Below are positions 1-9,516 of a stretch of DNA of 64,000 nucleotides, piece by piece. The stretch covers positions 1-64,000 of the forward strand of contig JAITGO010000011.1 in the NCBI GenBank assembly GCA_031280615.1. Reading direction: 5' to 3'. The first letter of the stretch is position 1; each line of letters opens with the position of its first letter. The position numbers and the translations under genes are program-made. The DNA is from Desulfobulbus sp. GTDB taxonomy: Bacteria; Desulfobacterota; Desulfobulbia; Desulfobulbales; Desulfobulbaceae. The notes beneath the pieces were generated by a model. That model was given only the letters and a program-made list of their open reading frames with translations, made no database searches and was not told where the DNA came from.

Positions 1-1218
<1,218 letters not shown>

Positions 1219-3069
1219 TTACGACAGGTTGACCGGCAGGGAGATCACCGCGGTTTTCCTGATGATTCCCGCAGTCATCGGGCCATCGTATCCGGCGATG
1301 ATCGACCCAGAAATTAAGACCTGCCCGCCACCGCTTCTGATTGTGGTGTCACCGAAATCCATGAACCGTTGACCGTTGAACATCTCCAATATGCCGATCC
1401 GACGCGTCAGTTCCGCCTCCGCGGCCTGGGCGGCATAAAATTGTGCCAGTCCCTCGGGCGTCATAGTGCTGGTCCTCGGGTTCTTACTCTCATCAAGGTA
1501 CGATTGTCTCTGGCCGGGCAAAAGATAGGCGATGGCGAACAGCCTGCGATCACCGCTGTCGTCCGTCACCCCGACTTGCACCCCCTGTTCGATCCCACTC
1601 CGAAATTCCGCGGTATCGGCCCATTGCTCAAGCATCTCATCCAGGCGCGACATAAAAGTGGCACGGTCCGCGGTGGCCGACAGTATGGTCGCGGTGCCAG
1701 CGAGTTCAGGCGACAGGCTGGCAGCTTCCCGCAGCTCGCGCACCATGCCGCTGCCCGACACCGAAGGCAGGGCCTTGGCCTGCTCCGTCAAAGCGATGTG
1801 ATTCGTGAACTGGCTGAAAAAGGGATTCTCGATCAGGTCGAGGTTGGCCGCATCCCCTATACCCACCGCATCCGCCGTCAAGGTCTGGATATTGCCGTTG
1901 CCCAGGTTGCGCGTCGCGCTTTTGGTCGCCAGATCGATTCCGGTCACCCCCAACTCGGCCAGGGTTTTCAACTCCCCGGCCTGGCTGATGCCGTCCTGGT
2001 TGGCATCCTGCCAGACGCGCACCGCTCCGTACAGGGCATCCTGGCCGTCGAACTTGCCATCGAGGTTGCTGTCCAGTTCCCGGAGCGCGGCGAATCCGTC
2101 CGTTGCCTTCTGCCCGTTGGCAAGCACGGTGTCCACTCCGAACAGTTCGCTGCCGTTATCGATGGAACCGTTATGGTTGCGGTCCAGCACCAGCCAGCCG
2201 TCGTCTCCCTTCAACCAGCCCGTACCGGTCTTGATCCCGTCGCCGTCATGATCGAACAGCACGGTCGAGGCCCCTAGGATGCCCACGGTCTCGATGCCGT
2301 CACCATCCAGATCGAGTGCCAACGGATCGCGGCGCTGCAGCCAGTTCCGCGCTGCCATGAAATTGTTGTTGGTCGCTGGGTCGATGCCGGGGTTAAGGCC
2401 GAAGAAATCAAGCCACCACGGTATCGAATCTTTCAGAAGATCATAGAGGCCATTGCCAAAGTATGAACCGAGGCCTGCGGCGAACCCGGCAGCGAGAGCA
2501 ACTCCTAGCGCTGGAGCAGATAGAGCAGCAAATCCAGCCCCAAAGAGAATACCAAGCCCCGCTGCCATGGCCACCCCCATACAGGCTTGACCAAATTTAT
2601 CACTATTGCCGGTTGTCATATATTCCATGGCGCCGGCGGCCATCATCGCCGCATCGATAACAGGGCTGGCCGCTCGCCCTACTGGCCCCAGGGCATTGCC
2701 CCATCTTGACACCGCCTGTACAGCCGATTCCGCTTCCGCTGCCAGAGCCGCAAGCCGTGCCTGAGCCGAAGTGGTGTTGCTGGACATGGTGATCGCTTTC
2801 GCGGCCAAGTCATCAGCCGCCTGCCGCATGAGCGCCACTGAGGCCGGATCGGAAAGATTCTCCGCGAAAAAACGCACCTTGTCAGACGCTTGCTGCAGTT
2901 GATATCCGAAGGATTCAACCAAAAGTTCAAGTTTACGTCCTTCTGTTACAATACCCGCCACCTTACCTTCAACATCCATCAATTCGGCATATTTTTCTCC
3001 CGTTCCACTCAAGGAAGAGAAGAATGCTGAACTGTATTGTGCAAATTCATACAGTGTCATTGTCGCCAT
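1219..3069 (-). CDS. RTX-family protein, N-terminal fragment with glycine-rich hydrophobic segment (616 aa)
   Basis: The first ~140 residues are helical. Residues ~145-215 are hydrophobic and glycine/alanine-rich, like membrane-inserting segments of bacteriocins and RTX toxins. From ~255 a conserved calcium-binding region follows (LALDLDGDGIET, FDHDGDG, LDRNHNGSIDNGSELFG), as in FrpC-like and other giant RTX proteins. The frame ends at TAA 1219-1221, but the same frame continues downstream into RTX repeats, so this is the N-terminal part of a longer protein cut by a nonsense codon. It overlaps the upstream membrane protein gene: the second Met codon forms an ATGA with that gene's stop, so either the first or the second ATG may be used. 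Toxin or adhesin function is inference; no catalytic domain was recognised. Confidence 0.7.
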   Translation of the reverse strand: MATMTLYEFAQYSSAFFSSLSGTGEKYAELMDVEGKVAGIVTEGRKLELLVESFGYQLQQASDKVRFFAENLSDPASVALMRQAADDLAAKAITMSSNTTSAQARLAALAAEAESAVQAVSRWGNALGPVGRAASPVIDAAMMAAGAMEYMTTGNSDKFGQACMGVAMAAGLGILFGAGFAALSAPALGVALAAGFAAGLGSYFGNGLYDLLKDSIPWWLDFFGLNPGIDPATNNNFMAARNWLQRRDPLALDLDGDGIETVGILGASTVLFDHDGDGIKTGTGWLKGDDGWLVLDRNHNGSIDNGSELFGVDTVLANGQKATDGFAALRELDSNLDGKFDGQDALYGAVRVWQDANQDGISQAGELKTLAELGVTGIDLATKSATRNLGNGNIQTLTADAVGIGDAANLDLIENPFFSQFTNHIALTEQAKALPSVSGSGMVRELREAASLSPELAGTATILSATADRATFMSRLDEMLEQWADTAEFRSGIEQGVQVGVTDDSGDRRLFAIAYLLPGQRQSYLDESKNPRTSTMTPEGLAQFYAAQAAEAELTRRIGILEMFNGQRFMDFGDTTIRSGGGQVLISGSIIAGYDGPMTAGIIRKTAVISLPVNLS

Positions 3070-4154
3070 TGCTTACCCCCATTAATCATCAGTATGATTG
3101 GACCAACGAAAAGATTAATCATGTAACAGACAGACATACTCATTCCAACAGTCAATAACGATCCAAAAAAAGCCAAAGCTAATCGACTTTTCAGCATAAA
3201 AAGAAAAATTATCCCTCCTCGTGTAACAGTCATTCCCGATAAATCTCCAGACGGAGTATAGAAATAGTATATCCACAAGAAGAAGATGAGCATTGGCACA
3301 AAGAGCAGATAAAGTAGCACAACCTTTTCCCAGAACGGACGACCAGGGAGAGAAAGAACATATCGAAGAGATACCCGAGGAAACCCACAATAGATGTACA
3401 TGAACAAACCATACAGCGGGACAACATAGCAACCGACCCCAAAAAAGCCTTTGATCAACTCCGGGAATACGGAAAGGCTGGTTATCTTGGCGATGGATGG
3501 CGCCGTTTCTGCCGCCCAGACAATCGGCTGCGCCAGAATGCCCAACCACGCCTGCCAGTCCATGGGTAAGAGCAAGCCATACACCACCATGGCGAGAGTG
3601 CCGCCAATAATCAACTGAGTCAAACGCCTGTTTGCGTGGGCGAGCGCGAGCGCGTCAGGGGTTTGCTGTTGTGGTTTGGGCATCCGTGCCGCCACGCGCC
3701 TGCTCGCCGTTATGAGGTTAGCGCGCATTGGCTGCTTGTTCCTGTCGATCACGTCATTCTTTCCCTGTGCCTTGCCAGTGGCTGGCCGCGGAGCCGTTTT
3801 CGCCTCAGCCGCCACAGTGGCTATCCTAGCACCAGTTGTTGCGGCGTTGGACGGGGAAAGGGCATCGCTGTTGTTGACGGGAAAAGCGTCAGCCACTTTT
3901 TGCATAAATGCCACCATGACCGGATGCGATGCCGCCTCCTTTCCCACCACCTGGATGCCTTCGGCTGTCGCCTGCACCATGTGCCAATTGATAGCTCGGT
4001 TCAAAATCTCTCTCTGGCGTTCCGCCGGCACAACATCCTGCCCGCCTTCGGCGACAACCTGCCGCTTAACCTCCGCCATCGCTTCATCCATGGCATTGAC
4101 AAATATCGCATCAAGCTGTGCGGACATGCGGCGTTCATCGATGGTTGCTGTCAA
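3057..4154 (-). CDS. polytopic membrane protein coupled to the RTX gene (365 aa)
   Basis: The N-terminal ~170 residues are soluble, Ala/Lys-rich and low in complexity. The C-terminal half has four to five strong membrane segments (around residues 183-205, 225-250, 270-295 and 305-345). The predicted start is TTG at 4154, preceded by GGAG at a suitable distance; an alternative ATG lies nine codons in. The gene overlaps the RTX gene by 13 nt, so the two are probably translated together. Such pairs sometimes encode a secreted protein and its immunity or localisation partner, but I do not recognise the family and assign no function. Confidence 0.6.
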   Translation of the reverse strand: MTATIDERRMSAQLDAIFVNAMDEAMAEVKRQVVAEGGQDVVPAERQREILNRAINWHMVQATAEGIQVVGKEAASHPVMVAFMQKVADAFPVNNSDALSPSNAATTGARIATVAAEAKTAPRPATGKAQGKNDVIDRNKQPMRANLITASRRVAARMPKPQQQTPDALALAHANRRLTQLIIGGTLAMVVYGLLLPMDWQAWLGILAQPIVWAAETAPSIAKITSLSVFPELIKGFFGVGCYVVPLYGLFMYIYCGFPRVSLRYVLSLPGRPFWEKVVLLYLLFVPMLIFFLWIYYFYTPSGDLSGMTVTRGGIIFLFMLKSRLALAFFGSLLTVGMSMSVCYMINLFVGPIILMINGGKQWRQ

Positions 4155-4195
4155 TTTTCGATCTCCACGCTGCCTTTTGGATATTGAGTCGCCAT
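4151..4195 (-). CDS. possible 14-aa leader ORF before the membrane protein
   Basis: An ATG at 4195 with AGAGG seven bases upstream opens a 14-codon ORF (MATQYPKGSVEIEN). Its TGA overlaps the TTG start of the membrane protein gene as TTGA. The ribosome binding site and the overlap suggest translational coupling. It is too short to judge from sequence alone and could be chance. Confidence 0.25.
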   Translation of the reverse strand: MATQYPKGSVEIEN

Positions 4196-4815
4196 ATACC
4201 TCTCTTCCGTTGCCAGGCAGTTACTTGCGATTGCCTGTCCTCGTCATTTACCGATTGCTGCCACGCTGCCATCCGAGCGCCTTCCGTTTCCACTGAAAAG
4301 CTGTCGTCGTGTCAATCACGCAGCACATAGAACCATTATGCGCAAAATTGATAATATCAGGCAAGGAATTCCGGTTTTCCATCTCGCTAAATCAGTGCCC
4401 GAATACGACCATTTCCCTTGTGCCGCAACAGTTTTGGATGAACAGGAAAAAACGCTTATAAAAAAAAGGCGCACGGGCCTGTAGATCAAAACCGTCCCAC
4501 CGACATCGCCTACAGAGGAGCGAATTCCTGCCATCGTTGGTGTCGCCGGCGCCTGAGCGCGGCGGATCAGAGAAAAAAACTTCCATATCCGAGGCGACGA
4601 CAGAAAAAGGCCTGGATCTCAGGCGGCCCGGCTGACACATACTGACACACCAGTTGTGATCGATCACGGCCAGCCAACAACACCAACGTTCAGATTTTAC
4701 TTATTTTTTCAACAGGGTCACCCGTTCTAACCAAAGCGACTCCACTTGGACTGCCCCAACATTGTCGCCCGATATTTTCCCTGAACACCACTCAAATTCA
4801 GCCGATTTCATCCCA
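4196..4815. other. noncoding region upstream of the RTX locus
   Basis: About 620 bp with no convincing coding frame on either strand. It must hold the minus-strand promoter of the RTX pair, but I could not single out a clear -35/-10. The small duplication TGACACATACTGACACAC at about 4633-4651 is the only pattern seen. Confidence 0.4.
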
Positions 4816-5030
4816 GATACCATTCCTCTGAAATTTCACGATATTTTCCACCTACCGCGTTCGCTAACAAAAAGTGAGCCCTTGGCGCAATGGCAACTCC
4901 AGGCAAATCGTCATCTCGACCGCAGCAAGAGATTGAGCGTGATCAACCGGCTGCCGCAGCGTGAAGAAAAAGTCGGTTTCCACAGAGAGAACCTGGCTAA
5001 AGCTCAATGTCCATCGGGTATTTTTCACAG
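4816..5030 (+). repeat. intergenic repeat element, copy A
   Basis: This stretch aligns over its full length with 11216-11436. Shared blocks in the same order include ATTCC.CTGAAATTT, GATAT, GCGTTCG, GGCAA.TCC.GGCAAATCGTC.TCTCGA, CAGAGAGA..ACCTGGCT.AAG and a final TCATCGG/CCATCGG followed by a T-rich stretch. It contains no coding frame. It sits just upstream of the GGGACA array and the sigma-54-type promoter of the redox locus. It could be a mobile miniature element, a structured RNA or a duplicated regulatory region. Confidence 0.6.
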
Positions 5031-5103
5031 GGCACTGCCAATAAACCCCGTGAATGCCACTCGCCCCCTTCTTCTGTTTCACCTCGTATCACCACCATTT
5101 CGC

Positions 5104-5191
5104 GGGACACAACGAAACACATCGGAACACAACGTGGGACATCCATGCGACACAATCGGGACACATCGCTGCACTGTCCCGCAAGCGTCCC
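5104..5191 (+). promoter_or_regulatory. array of GGGACA half-sites, putative activator binding region
   Basis: GGGACAC or close variants start at 5104, 5124, 5136 and 5158, with inverted TGTCCC at 5175 and GTCCC at 5187. The central pair forms CGGGACA-N11-TGTCCCG (5157-5181). Several spacings are 20-22 bp, close to two helical turns. The array lies about 95-180 bp upstream of a -24/-12 promoter, where enhancer sites for NtrC-type activators usually lie. The obvious candidate ligand is the activator encoded at 12819-14615. The binding itself is inferred. Confidence 0.55.
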
Positions 5192-5283
5192 AGAGACACT
5201 TTGGATAAAAAATTCAAATAAAAAATCGAACAAACAATTAGTTAATAGAGTGAAACAGCCCACCCTCTTATCGAGACAATCAA

Positions 5284-5301
5284 CTGGCATCAACCATGCT
5301 A
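5284..5301 (+). promoter_or_regulatory. sigma-54-type -24/-12 promoter
   Basis: CTGGCATCAACCATGCTA carries the invariant GG at 5286-5287 and GC at 5298-5299 with exactly ten bases between, matching the TGGCAC-N5-TTGC pattern except for minor positions. Predicted transcription start is about 5311, some 50 bp before the small membrane protein. The GGGACA array upstream and an NtrC-type activator at the far end of the same locus support it. Confidence 0.6.
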
Positions 5302-5360
5302 TGACTGGTCAGTTCGACTACACTTCGTTGATCAATATTTCATCTTCGGGAGGAGAGGGC

Positions 5361-5591
5361 ATGAGTGACAAGACAATGGTTGCCGAGAAAACAAAGAGTG
5401 GCGTTCAAGAGAGCAATCCAGCATCGGAAGCATCGGATATCGTATTCGACAAGATTGTTGTTCGCAGTTTCATAGGATTCACCAGCCTGATCGGATTATG
5501 GGTTATCGCCTGTCTTGCAAGCGCAATGTATCATGCAGGCGGTCCATTCGCATTGATCAGCAGCTGGTTCAAGGCTGTCACCGGAATGTAA
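5361..5591 (+). CDS. small single-span membrane protein (76 aa)
   Basis: The start at 5361 is chosen because GGAGGAGAGGGC stands directly before it; the longer frame from 5007 runs through the promoter and repeat and lacks a ribosome binding site. The first ~28 residues are polar, followed by a conserved-looking amphipathic stretch (SDIVFDKIVVRSFIGF), one hydrophobic span (about residues 36-58) and a short aromatic tail. It is the first gene behind the sigma-54-type promoter, so it is probably a component or regulator of the redox locus. Small one-span proteins of this size often serve as modulators of FtsH or as accessory subunits of quinone oxidoreductases, but I do not recognise this family. 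Confidence 0.65.
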   Translation: MSDKTMVAEKTKSGVQESNPASEASDIVFDKIVVRSFIGFTSLIGLWVIACLASAMYHAGGPFALISSWFKAVTGM

Positions 5592-5637
5592 TTGGAAACT
5601 CTACTGGAAGTAACAACCGAATCCGTGTTCTTTAACA

Positions 5638-5677
5638 AACAATGACCAATTCTATCCCTATAGAATTGGTCATTGTT
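5638..5677 (+). terminator. perfect 18-bp hairpin between the small membrane gene and ftsH
   Basis: AACAATGACCAATTCTAT at 5638-5655 and its exact complement at 5660-5677 are separated by CCCT. The stem is AT-rich and no T-run follows, so it may be an attenuator, an RNA-stabilising structure or a protein operator rather than a simple terminator. It would set the expression ratio between the first gene and ftsH. Confidence 0.55.
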
Positions 5678-5780
5678 CACGAATTATCAAACAGTTATTT
5701 ATTTTTATCAGCGCAGTCGATCGACAATAAACAACAATTATACTTTTAACGATCAATTTACCTCCAAACGAACATTCGAC

Positions 5781-7667
5781 ATGGCAATTCTTGTTCGCAA
5801 CCTCTTCTTCTTCTGTCTCTTCGCCGTTTCGTGCGCATTCATCGCACTATTCTGGTTCCTTGAGCACAGGTTGCCGAATCAGGACTACAGCAAGGTCATC
5901 GAACAGCTCAACAACAACCAAATCAGCAAATTTGAATTTACCGGCAACCGGGTGGAGTTTACCGACCGAGACAATCGCTCCTTCATGACCACGGTGCCCG
6001 ACGTCAATCGTTTTCTCGAAAAAATCCACGACAAGAACATCCGGATCGTGGTCAAGGAAGACCGGTTCAACCTGATTTACGTGACCGTGGTCGCGGTTTT
6101 CGTCATCGCCTTTTTCATGGTGGTCTGGTGGTCTCTACGGACCAGGGAAAAGGAAGAAAGCACCTTTGTCAGCGACAAGCTGGTCAAGCAAAAAGGGAAT
6201 GAAGCCGGGGTGACCTTTGCCGACATTGCCGGCATTCCCGAGGCGCTGGCCGAGCTGGAGGAGATCGTCACCGCGCTCAAACATCCGGAAAATTTCAAGA
6301 AAATAGGCGCGACCATTCCTCGCGGCATCCTGCTGCAGGGGCCGCCGGGTACTGGCAAGACCCTGTTGGCCAAGGCGCTGGCCGGAGAGGCGGGAGTGCC
6401 GTTTTACAGCTTCAGCGGCTCCGACTTTGTCGAGATGTTTGTCGGCGTGGGCGCTTCCCGCGTCAGGGACCTGTTCAAGGAAGCCAAGAAAAACAGCCCT
6501 TGCATTGTTTTTATCGATGAAATCGATGCGGTTGGCGCCAGGAGATCGGGCAGTTCCTCCGCCGGAGGCCAGGAGGAACGCGCCCAGACCCTCAATGCCC
6601 TGCTTTCGGAGATGGATGGATTCGACACCGAGGACACCATTGTCGTGCTGGCCTCGACTAACCGCCCGGACATCCTCGATCCGGCCTTGAAACGACCGGG
6701 CCGCTTCGACCGCCAGGTGAACATCCTGCCCCCCGATCTCAAGGGCCGGCGGAAAATTCTCGAGGTCCACAGCCGCAAGGTTGCCCACCATCCGGACATC
6801 GATTTCGGCGAGCTCGCCAAGGAAACCCCAGGATTTACCGGAGCGGAGCTGGCGAACCTCGTCAACGAGGCGGCACTGCTGGCGGCGCGGAACGGCCGGG
6901 AACAAATCGTCCGCGAGGATTTCGACAAAGCCCGCGACCGCATCCTGATGGGTATCGAACGCCGGGGCATGGTTATCAACGACCAGGACCGCAAGATACT
7001 CGCCTACCACGAGGCGGGCCACGGGGTTCTGGCTAAAAGCCTGCCCCATACCGACCCCCTGCACAAGATCACCATCGTGCCCAGAGGCATGGCGCTCGGC
7101 CAGACCCAACAGGTGCCGATCAGCGACCATCCGGCCTATTCCAAGCAATACCTGCGCAGCAAGATCATCGTGCTGATGGGCGGCCGGGCCGCGGAAGAGC
7201 TGATTTTCAAGCAGCAAACCACGGGTTCACAGGGCGATTTGCTCACCGCGACCCAGCTGGCCACCAACATGGTCTGCAAATGGGGCATGAGCCGGAACCT
7301 GGGCCCGCAAGTGTTCACGGTCGACAGCGGCGGCTTCATCGGCGGCGACGGCGGCCGCCTGCCCATGGCCAACGACACGGCCAGGATCATCGACCAGGAA
7401 ATCAACGCGCTGCTGGCCGAATGCTATGCGGAGGCGCTTTCAATTCTGAGAGACAAGCAAATCCTACTCGACCATCTGGCCGAGATTCTTCTTCAGGTCG
7501 AGACGCTGGATGGCGACGAATTCGACATCATTGTCGATTGCAGTGCCCAAAAAGAATCCCTCCTGGCCGAAGAACGACAAGACCGGCACGACGAATGCGC
7601 GATGCGAGAGGACTGCAGCGTGCGTCAGTCCATGGTGGAAAAGGTGATCGATGCAATCACTACGTAG
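5781..7667 (+). CDS. ftsH: ATP-dependent zinc metalloprotease FtsH
   Basis: FtsH is a membrane-anchored hexameric AAA+ protease that degrades misfolded membrane proteins and selected regulators. This 628-aa copy has the full architecture: two membrane spans (about residues 5-26 and 100-120) around a short periplasmic domain, Walker A GPPGTGKT near 187, Walker B VFIDEID, the second region of homology (RPGRFDR), and the zinc site HEAGH near 410. The start at 5781 gives the usual FtsH N-terminus, although no strong ribosome binding site is visible; the longer frame from 5673 begins inside the hairpin. The C-terminal ~60 residues are Glu/Asp/Cys-rich and unusual for the family. Its place between a sensor gene and a sigma-54-type promoter suggests a dedicated second copy rather than the housekeeping one. 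Confidence 0.9.
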   Translation: MAILVRNLFFFCLFAVSCAFIALFWFLEHRLPNQDYSKVIEQLNNNQISKFEFTGNRVEFTDRDNRSFMTTVPDVNRFLEKIHDKNIRIVVKEDRFNLIYVTVVAVFVIAFFMVVWWSLRTREKEESTFVSDKLVKQKGNEAGVTFADIAGIPEALAELEEIVTALKHPENFKKIGATIPRGILLQGPPGTGKTLLAKALAGEAGVPFYSFSGSDFVEMFVGVGASRVRDLFKEAKKNSPCIVFIDEIDAVGARRSGSSSAGGQEERAQTLNALLSEMDGFDTEDTIVVLASTNRPDILDPALKRPGRFDRQVNILPPDLKGRRKILEVHSRKVAHHPDIDFGELAKETPGFTGAELANLVNEAALLAARNGREQIVREDFDKARDRILMGIERRGMVINDQDRKILAYHEAGHGVLAKSLPHTDPLHKITIVPRGMALGQTQQVPISDHPAYSKQYLRSKIIVLMGGRAAEELIFKQQTTGSQGDLLTATQLATNMVCKWGMSRNLGPQVFTVDSGGFIGGDGGRLPMANDTARIIDQEINALLAECYAEALSILRDKQILLDHLAEILLQVETLDGDEFDIIVDCSAQKESLLAEERQDRHDECAMREDCSVRQSMVEKVIDAITT

Positions 7668-8571
7668 ATTCAACATCGCGCTGTTTTCGATCATCGCCCT
7701 GCTGTTGGCCGCCCTGGTCGCGACCGGGTTTCGCAAGCAGAACATGGCCTTTGACTACGATGCCATCGTCCAGGAAAGCGAAAGTACCATTTTTCTCTAC
7801 ACCACGGTCCAGGACCAGGCCATGGAAGGCCTCTTGTCGCGCGATCGTTCGCAGCTGTTCGCCGCAGCCAAGGAATTCGAGCAGCTGCAGAGCAGATACA
7901 CGGCCCTGCTCGACAACGCCCTGATCTCGACCCAGTACAAACTCTCGTTCATGGGAGATCTGGATCTGGGGCGTGTCATCGTCAACCTGCGCACCCTGGC
8001 GGAAAAGCCGGGCAGCGACGAGCTGGCCAAGCAGATCATGGGCCAACTGCGCCACATCAATAAACAGTTCCTGCAATTCGACCGCATCGTGGTCAACGAG
8101 ATGCGCAGCAGGGTTATGAATTACCAGAAAACGGCGTTGATCATCATGGGCGCGATCATCTCTCTGGCCTGCTTCGGCCTGGCGGTGCTGTACCTGAAAT
8201 CGGTCAAGCCCCTGACCTCCCTTTCCGCCCAGGCCGAACAAGCCCTGCGGGACGGGCTGCCGCTCGACATGGCGACATCCGGCAAGGCCTGCCTGGAGGT
8301 GCGCTCGCTGCTCGGGGCCATGAACCACCTGCTGCAGCGCGCCCCCGATGAAGACGGCCACGATCTCCTGGCCAGCAGCAGGAGGGAGGCCGAATTCTCG
8401 ACGGTGATCAACGAGGCGACCAACAGAATAAACGGCATCATCAATTATGCGCAACTGCTCATGGATTCCAAGGCAATGGCAACCAATGAGGTGGATCAGC
8501 AAGAGATTTTGGCCAAGATCATCAAGCACGGCGAGCAGTGCGCCGTCACCTTGAGAAAAGGAATAAAGTAA
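7651..8571 (+). CDS. membrane sensor with kinase-dead dimerisation domain and no ATPase domain (306 aa)
   Basis: The gene overlaps ftsH by 17 nt. The protein has one membrane span at about 8-26, a ~130-residue helical periplasmic domain, a second span at ~160-182, a HAMP-like linker and a final stretch that mirrors the DHp domain of the kinase at 11660-12826: GIINYAQLLMDS here against GIINFAQILLDS there. At the position of the phospho-acceptor histidine (H166 in the kinase) it has Asn254, and the protein stops right after the second DHp helix, so no catalytic ATPase domain exists. It therefore cannot work as a histidine kinase alone. The likely role, by inference, is to sense a periplasmic or membrane signal and pair with the soluble kinase. 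Confidence 0.7.
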   Translation: MQSLRRFNIALFSIIALLLAALVATGFRKQNMAFDYDAIVQESESTIFLYTTVQDQAMEGLLSRDRSQLFAAAKEFEQLQSRYTALLDNALISTQYKLSFMGDLDLGRVIVNLRTLAEKPGSDELAKQIMGQLRHINKQFLQFDRIVVNEMRSRVMNYQKTALIIMGAIISLACFGLAVLYLKSVKPLTSLSAQAEQALRDGLPLDMATSGKACLEVRSLLGAMNHLLQRAPDEDGHDLLASSRREAEFSTVINEATNRINGIINYAQLLMDSKAMATNEVDQQEILAKIIKHGEQCAVTLRKGIK

Positions 8572-8670
8572 GCAGACAAAAGATCAAAGGACTAACCGGC
8601 CTTCGGCCGCAACCAAGACGGCATTTTTCGACAGTTCATCCGAGACATACAAGAGCGAAGAGAGAAGCAC

Positions 8671-9447
8671 ATGAAAAGATTCAAGTTCAATACCATGAAA
8701 AACGAGGGGATTGAATCGATCGCCTCTGAAGAACGCCGAAAGTTCATGAAATTCGGATTGGCCATTACCGGTGTCTTTGTCGGCGGATCGATTCTATCCC
8801 TGACTTCTGCCGACAAGGTGCAAGGCGCCCTGATCAACGAACCCGTCCAGCCGGCCAAATATCCCTACAGCCCGCATTACACCATGGTCATCCGGCAAAA
8901 CTTCTGCATCGATTGCGAACGCTGCCTGGATGCGTGCCGCACTACCAACAGTGTCCCGATCTACGGCTATCGCACCTTGATCCTGGAACGCCGCATCCCC
9001 CATGCGCAGGGCCAGCCGGCCCATGCCTTCATGCCCGTTCTCTGCAACCAGTGCAACGAACCGCACTGCGTGCGGGTCTGCCCCACCGGCGCGACCTATA
9101 AGGATGGTCAAAACGGCATTGTGCTCATGAACCAGGACAAATGCATCGGCTGCAAGACCTGCATGGCTGCCTGCCCGTACAATGCCCGCTACTTCAAGGA
9201 AGAGGACCGGGCCATCGATAAATGCAATTTCTGCTTCGACACCAAGCTCAAGGAAAGCGGCGGCAAGACCACGGCTTGCTGCGCGGCCTGCCCCGCCGGC
9301 GTCCGCATTTTCGGCGACCTCACCGATCCAGCCACCCCGGCCTACAAACTGATCCATACCTCCGGCAACGAATTCTGGGTGCTCCGCCCGGAAGCCGGCA
9401 CCATGCCGAACGTCTTTTATATGAACGCGACCGAGGCGGATACCTGA
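8671..9447 (+). CDS. Tat-exported 4x[4Fe-4S] ferredoxin-like protein (DsrO/PsrB/TtrB family)
   Basis: The N-terminus has a twin-arginine signal (ERRKFMKFGLAITGVFVGG, about residues 22-40), so the protein is folded before export to the periplasm. Four cysteine groups follow (CIDCERCLDAC, CNQCNEPHCVRVC, CIGCKTCMAAC, then CNFC with CCAAC), enough for four [4Fe-4S] clusters as in the electron-transfer subunits of polysulfide and tetrathionate reductases and DsrO. It precedes an NrfD-type gene, the standard partner. No molybdopterin catalytic subunit is encoded nearby, so it probably wires the quinone pool to the cytochrome c3 at 10770. A short GGCC/GGCC hairpin lies in the spacer before it (about 8598-8614). 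Confidence 0.85.
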   Translation: MKRFKFNTMKNEGIESIASEERRKFMKFGLAITGVFVGGSILSLTSADKVQGALINEPVQPAKYPYSPHYTMVIRQNFCIDCERCLDACRTTNSVPIYGYRTLILERRIPHAQGQPAHAFMPVLCNQCNEPHCVRVCPTGATYKDGQNGIVLMNQDKCIGCKTCMAACPYNARYFKEEDRAIDKCNFCFDTKLKESGGKTTACCAACPAGVRIFGDLTDPATPAYKLIHTSGNEFWVLRPEAGTMPNVFYMNATEADT

Positions 9448-9516
9448 AACACGTAGCGCCCGACACCCATTTGTCGACAACCACATCGCGATAATAATTC
9501 AAACAAGGGGAGAGAT

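Noticed and set aside
5007..5591. Longer 194-aa version of the small membrane protein
   Set aside because: The extra N-terminal part would cover the GGGACA array, the sigma-54-type promoter and the end of the repeat element. The strong ribosome binding site is at 5350, before the ATG at 5361.
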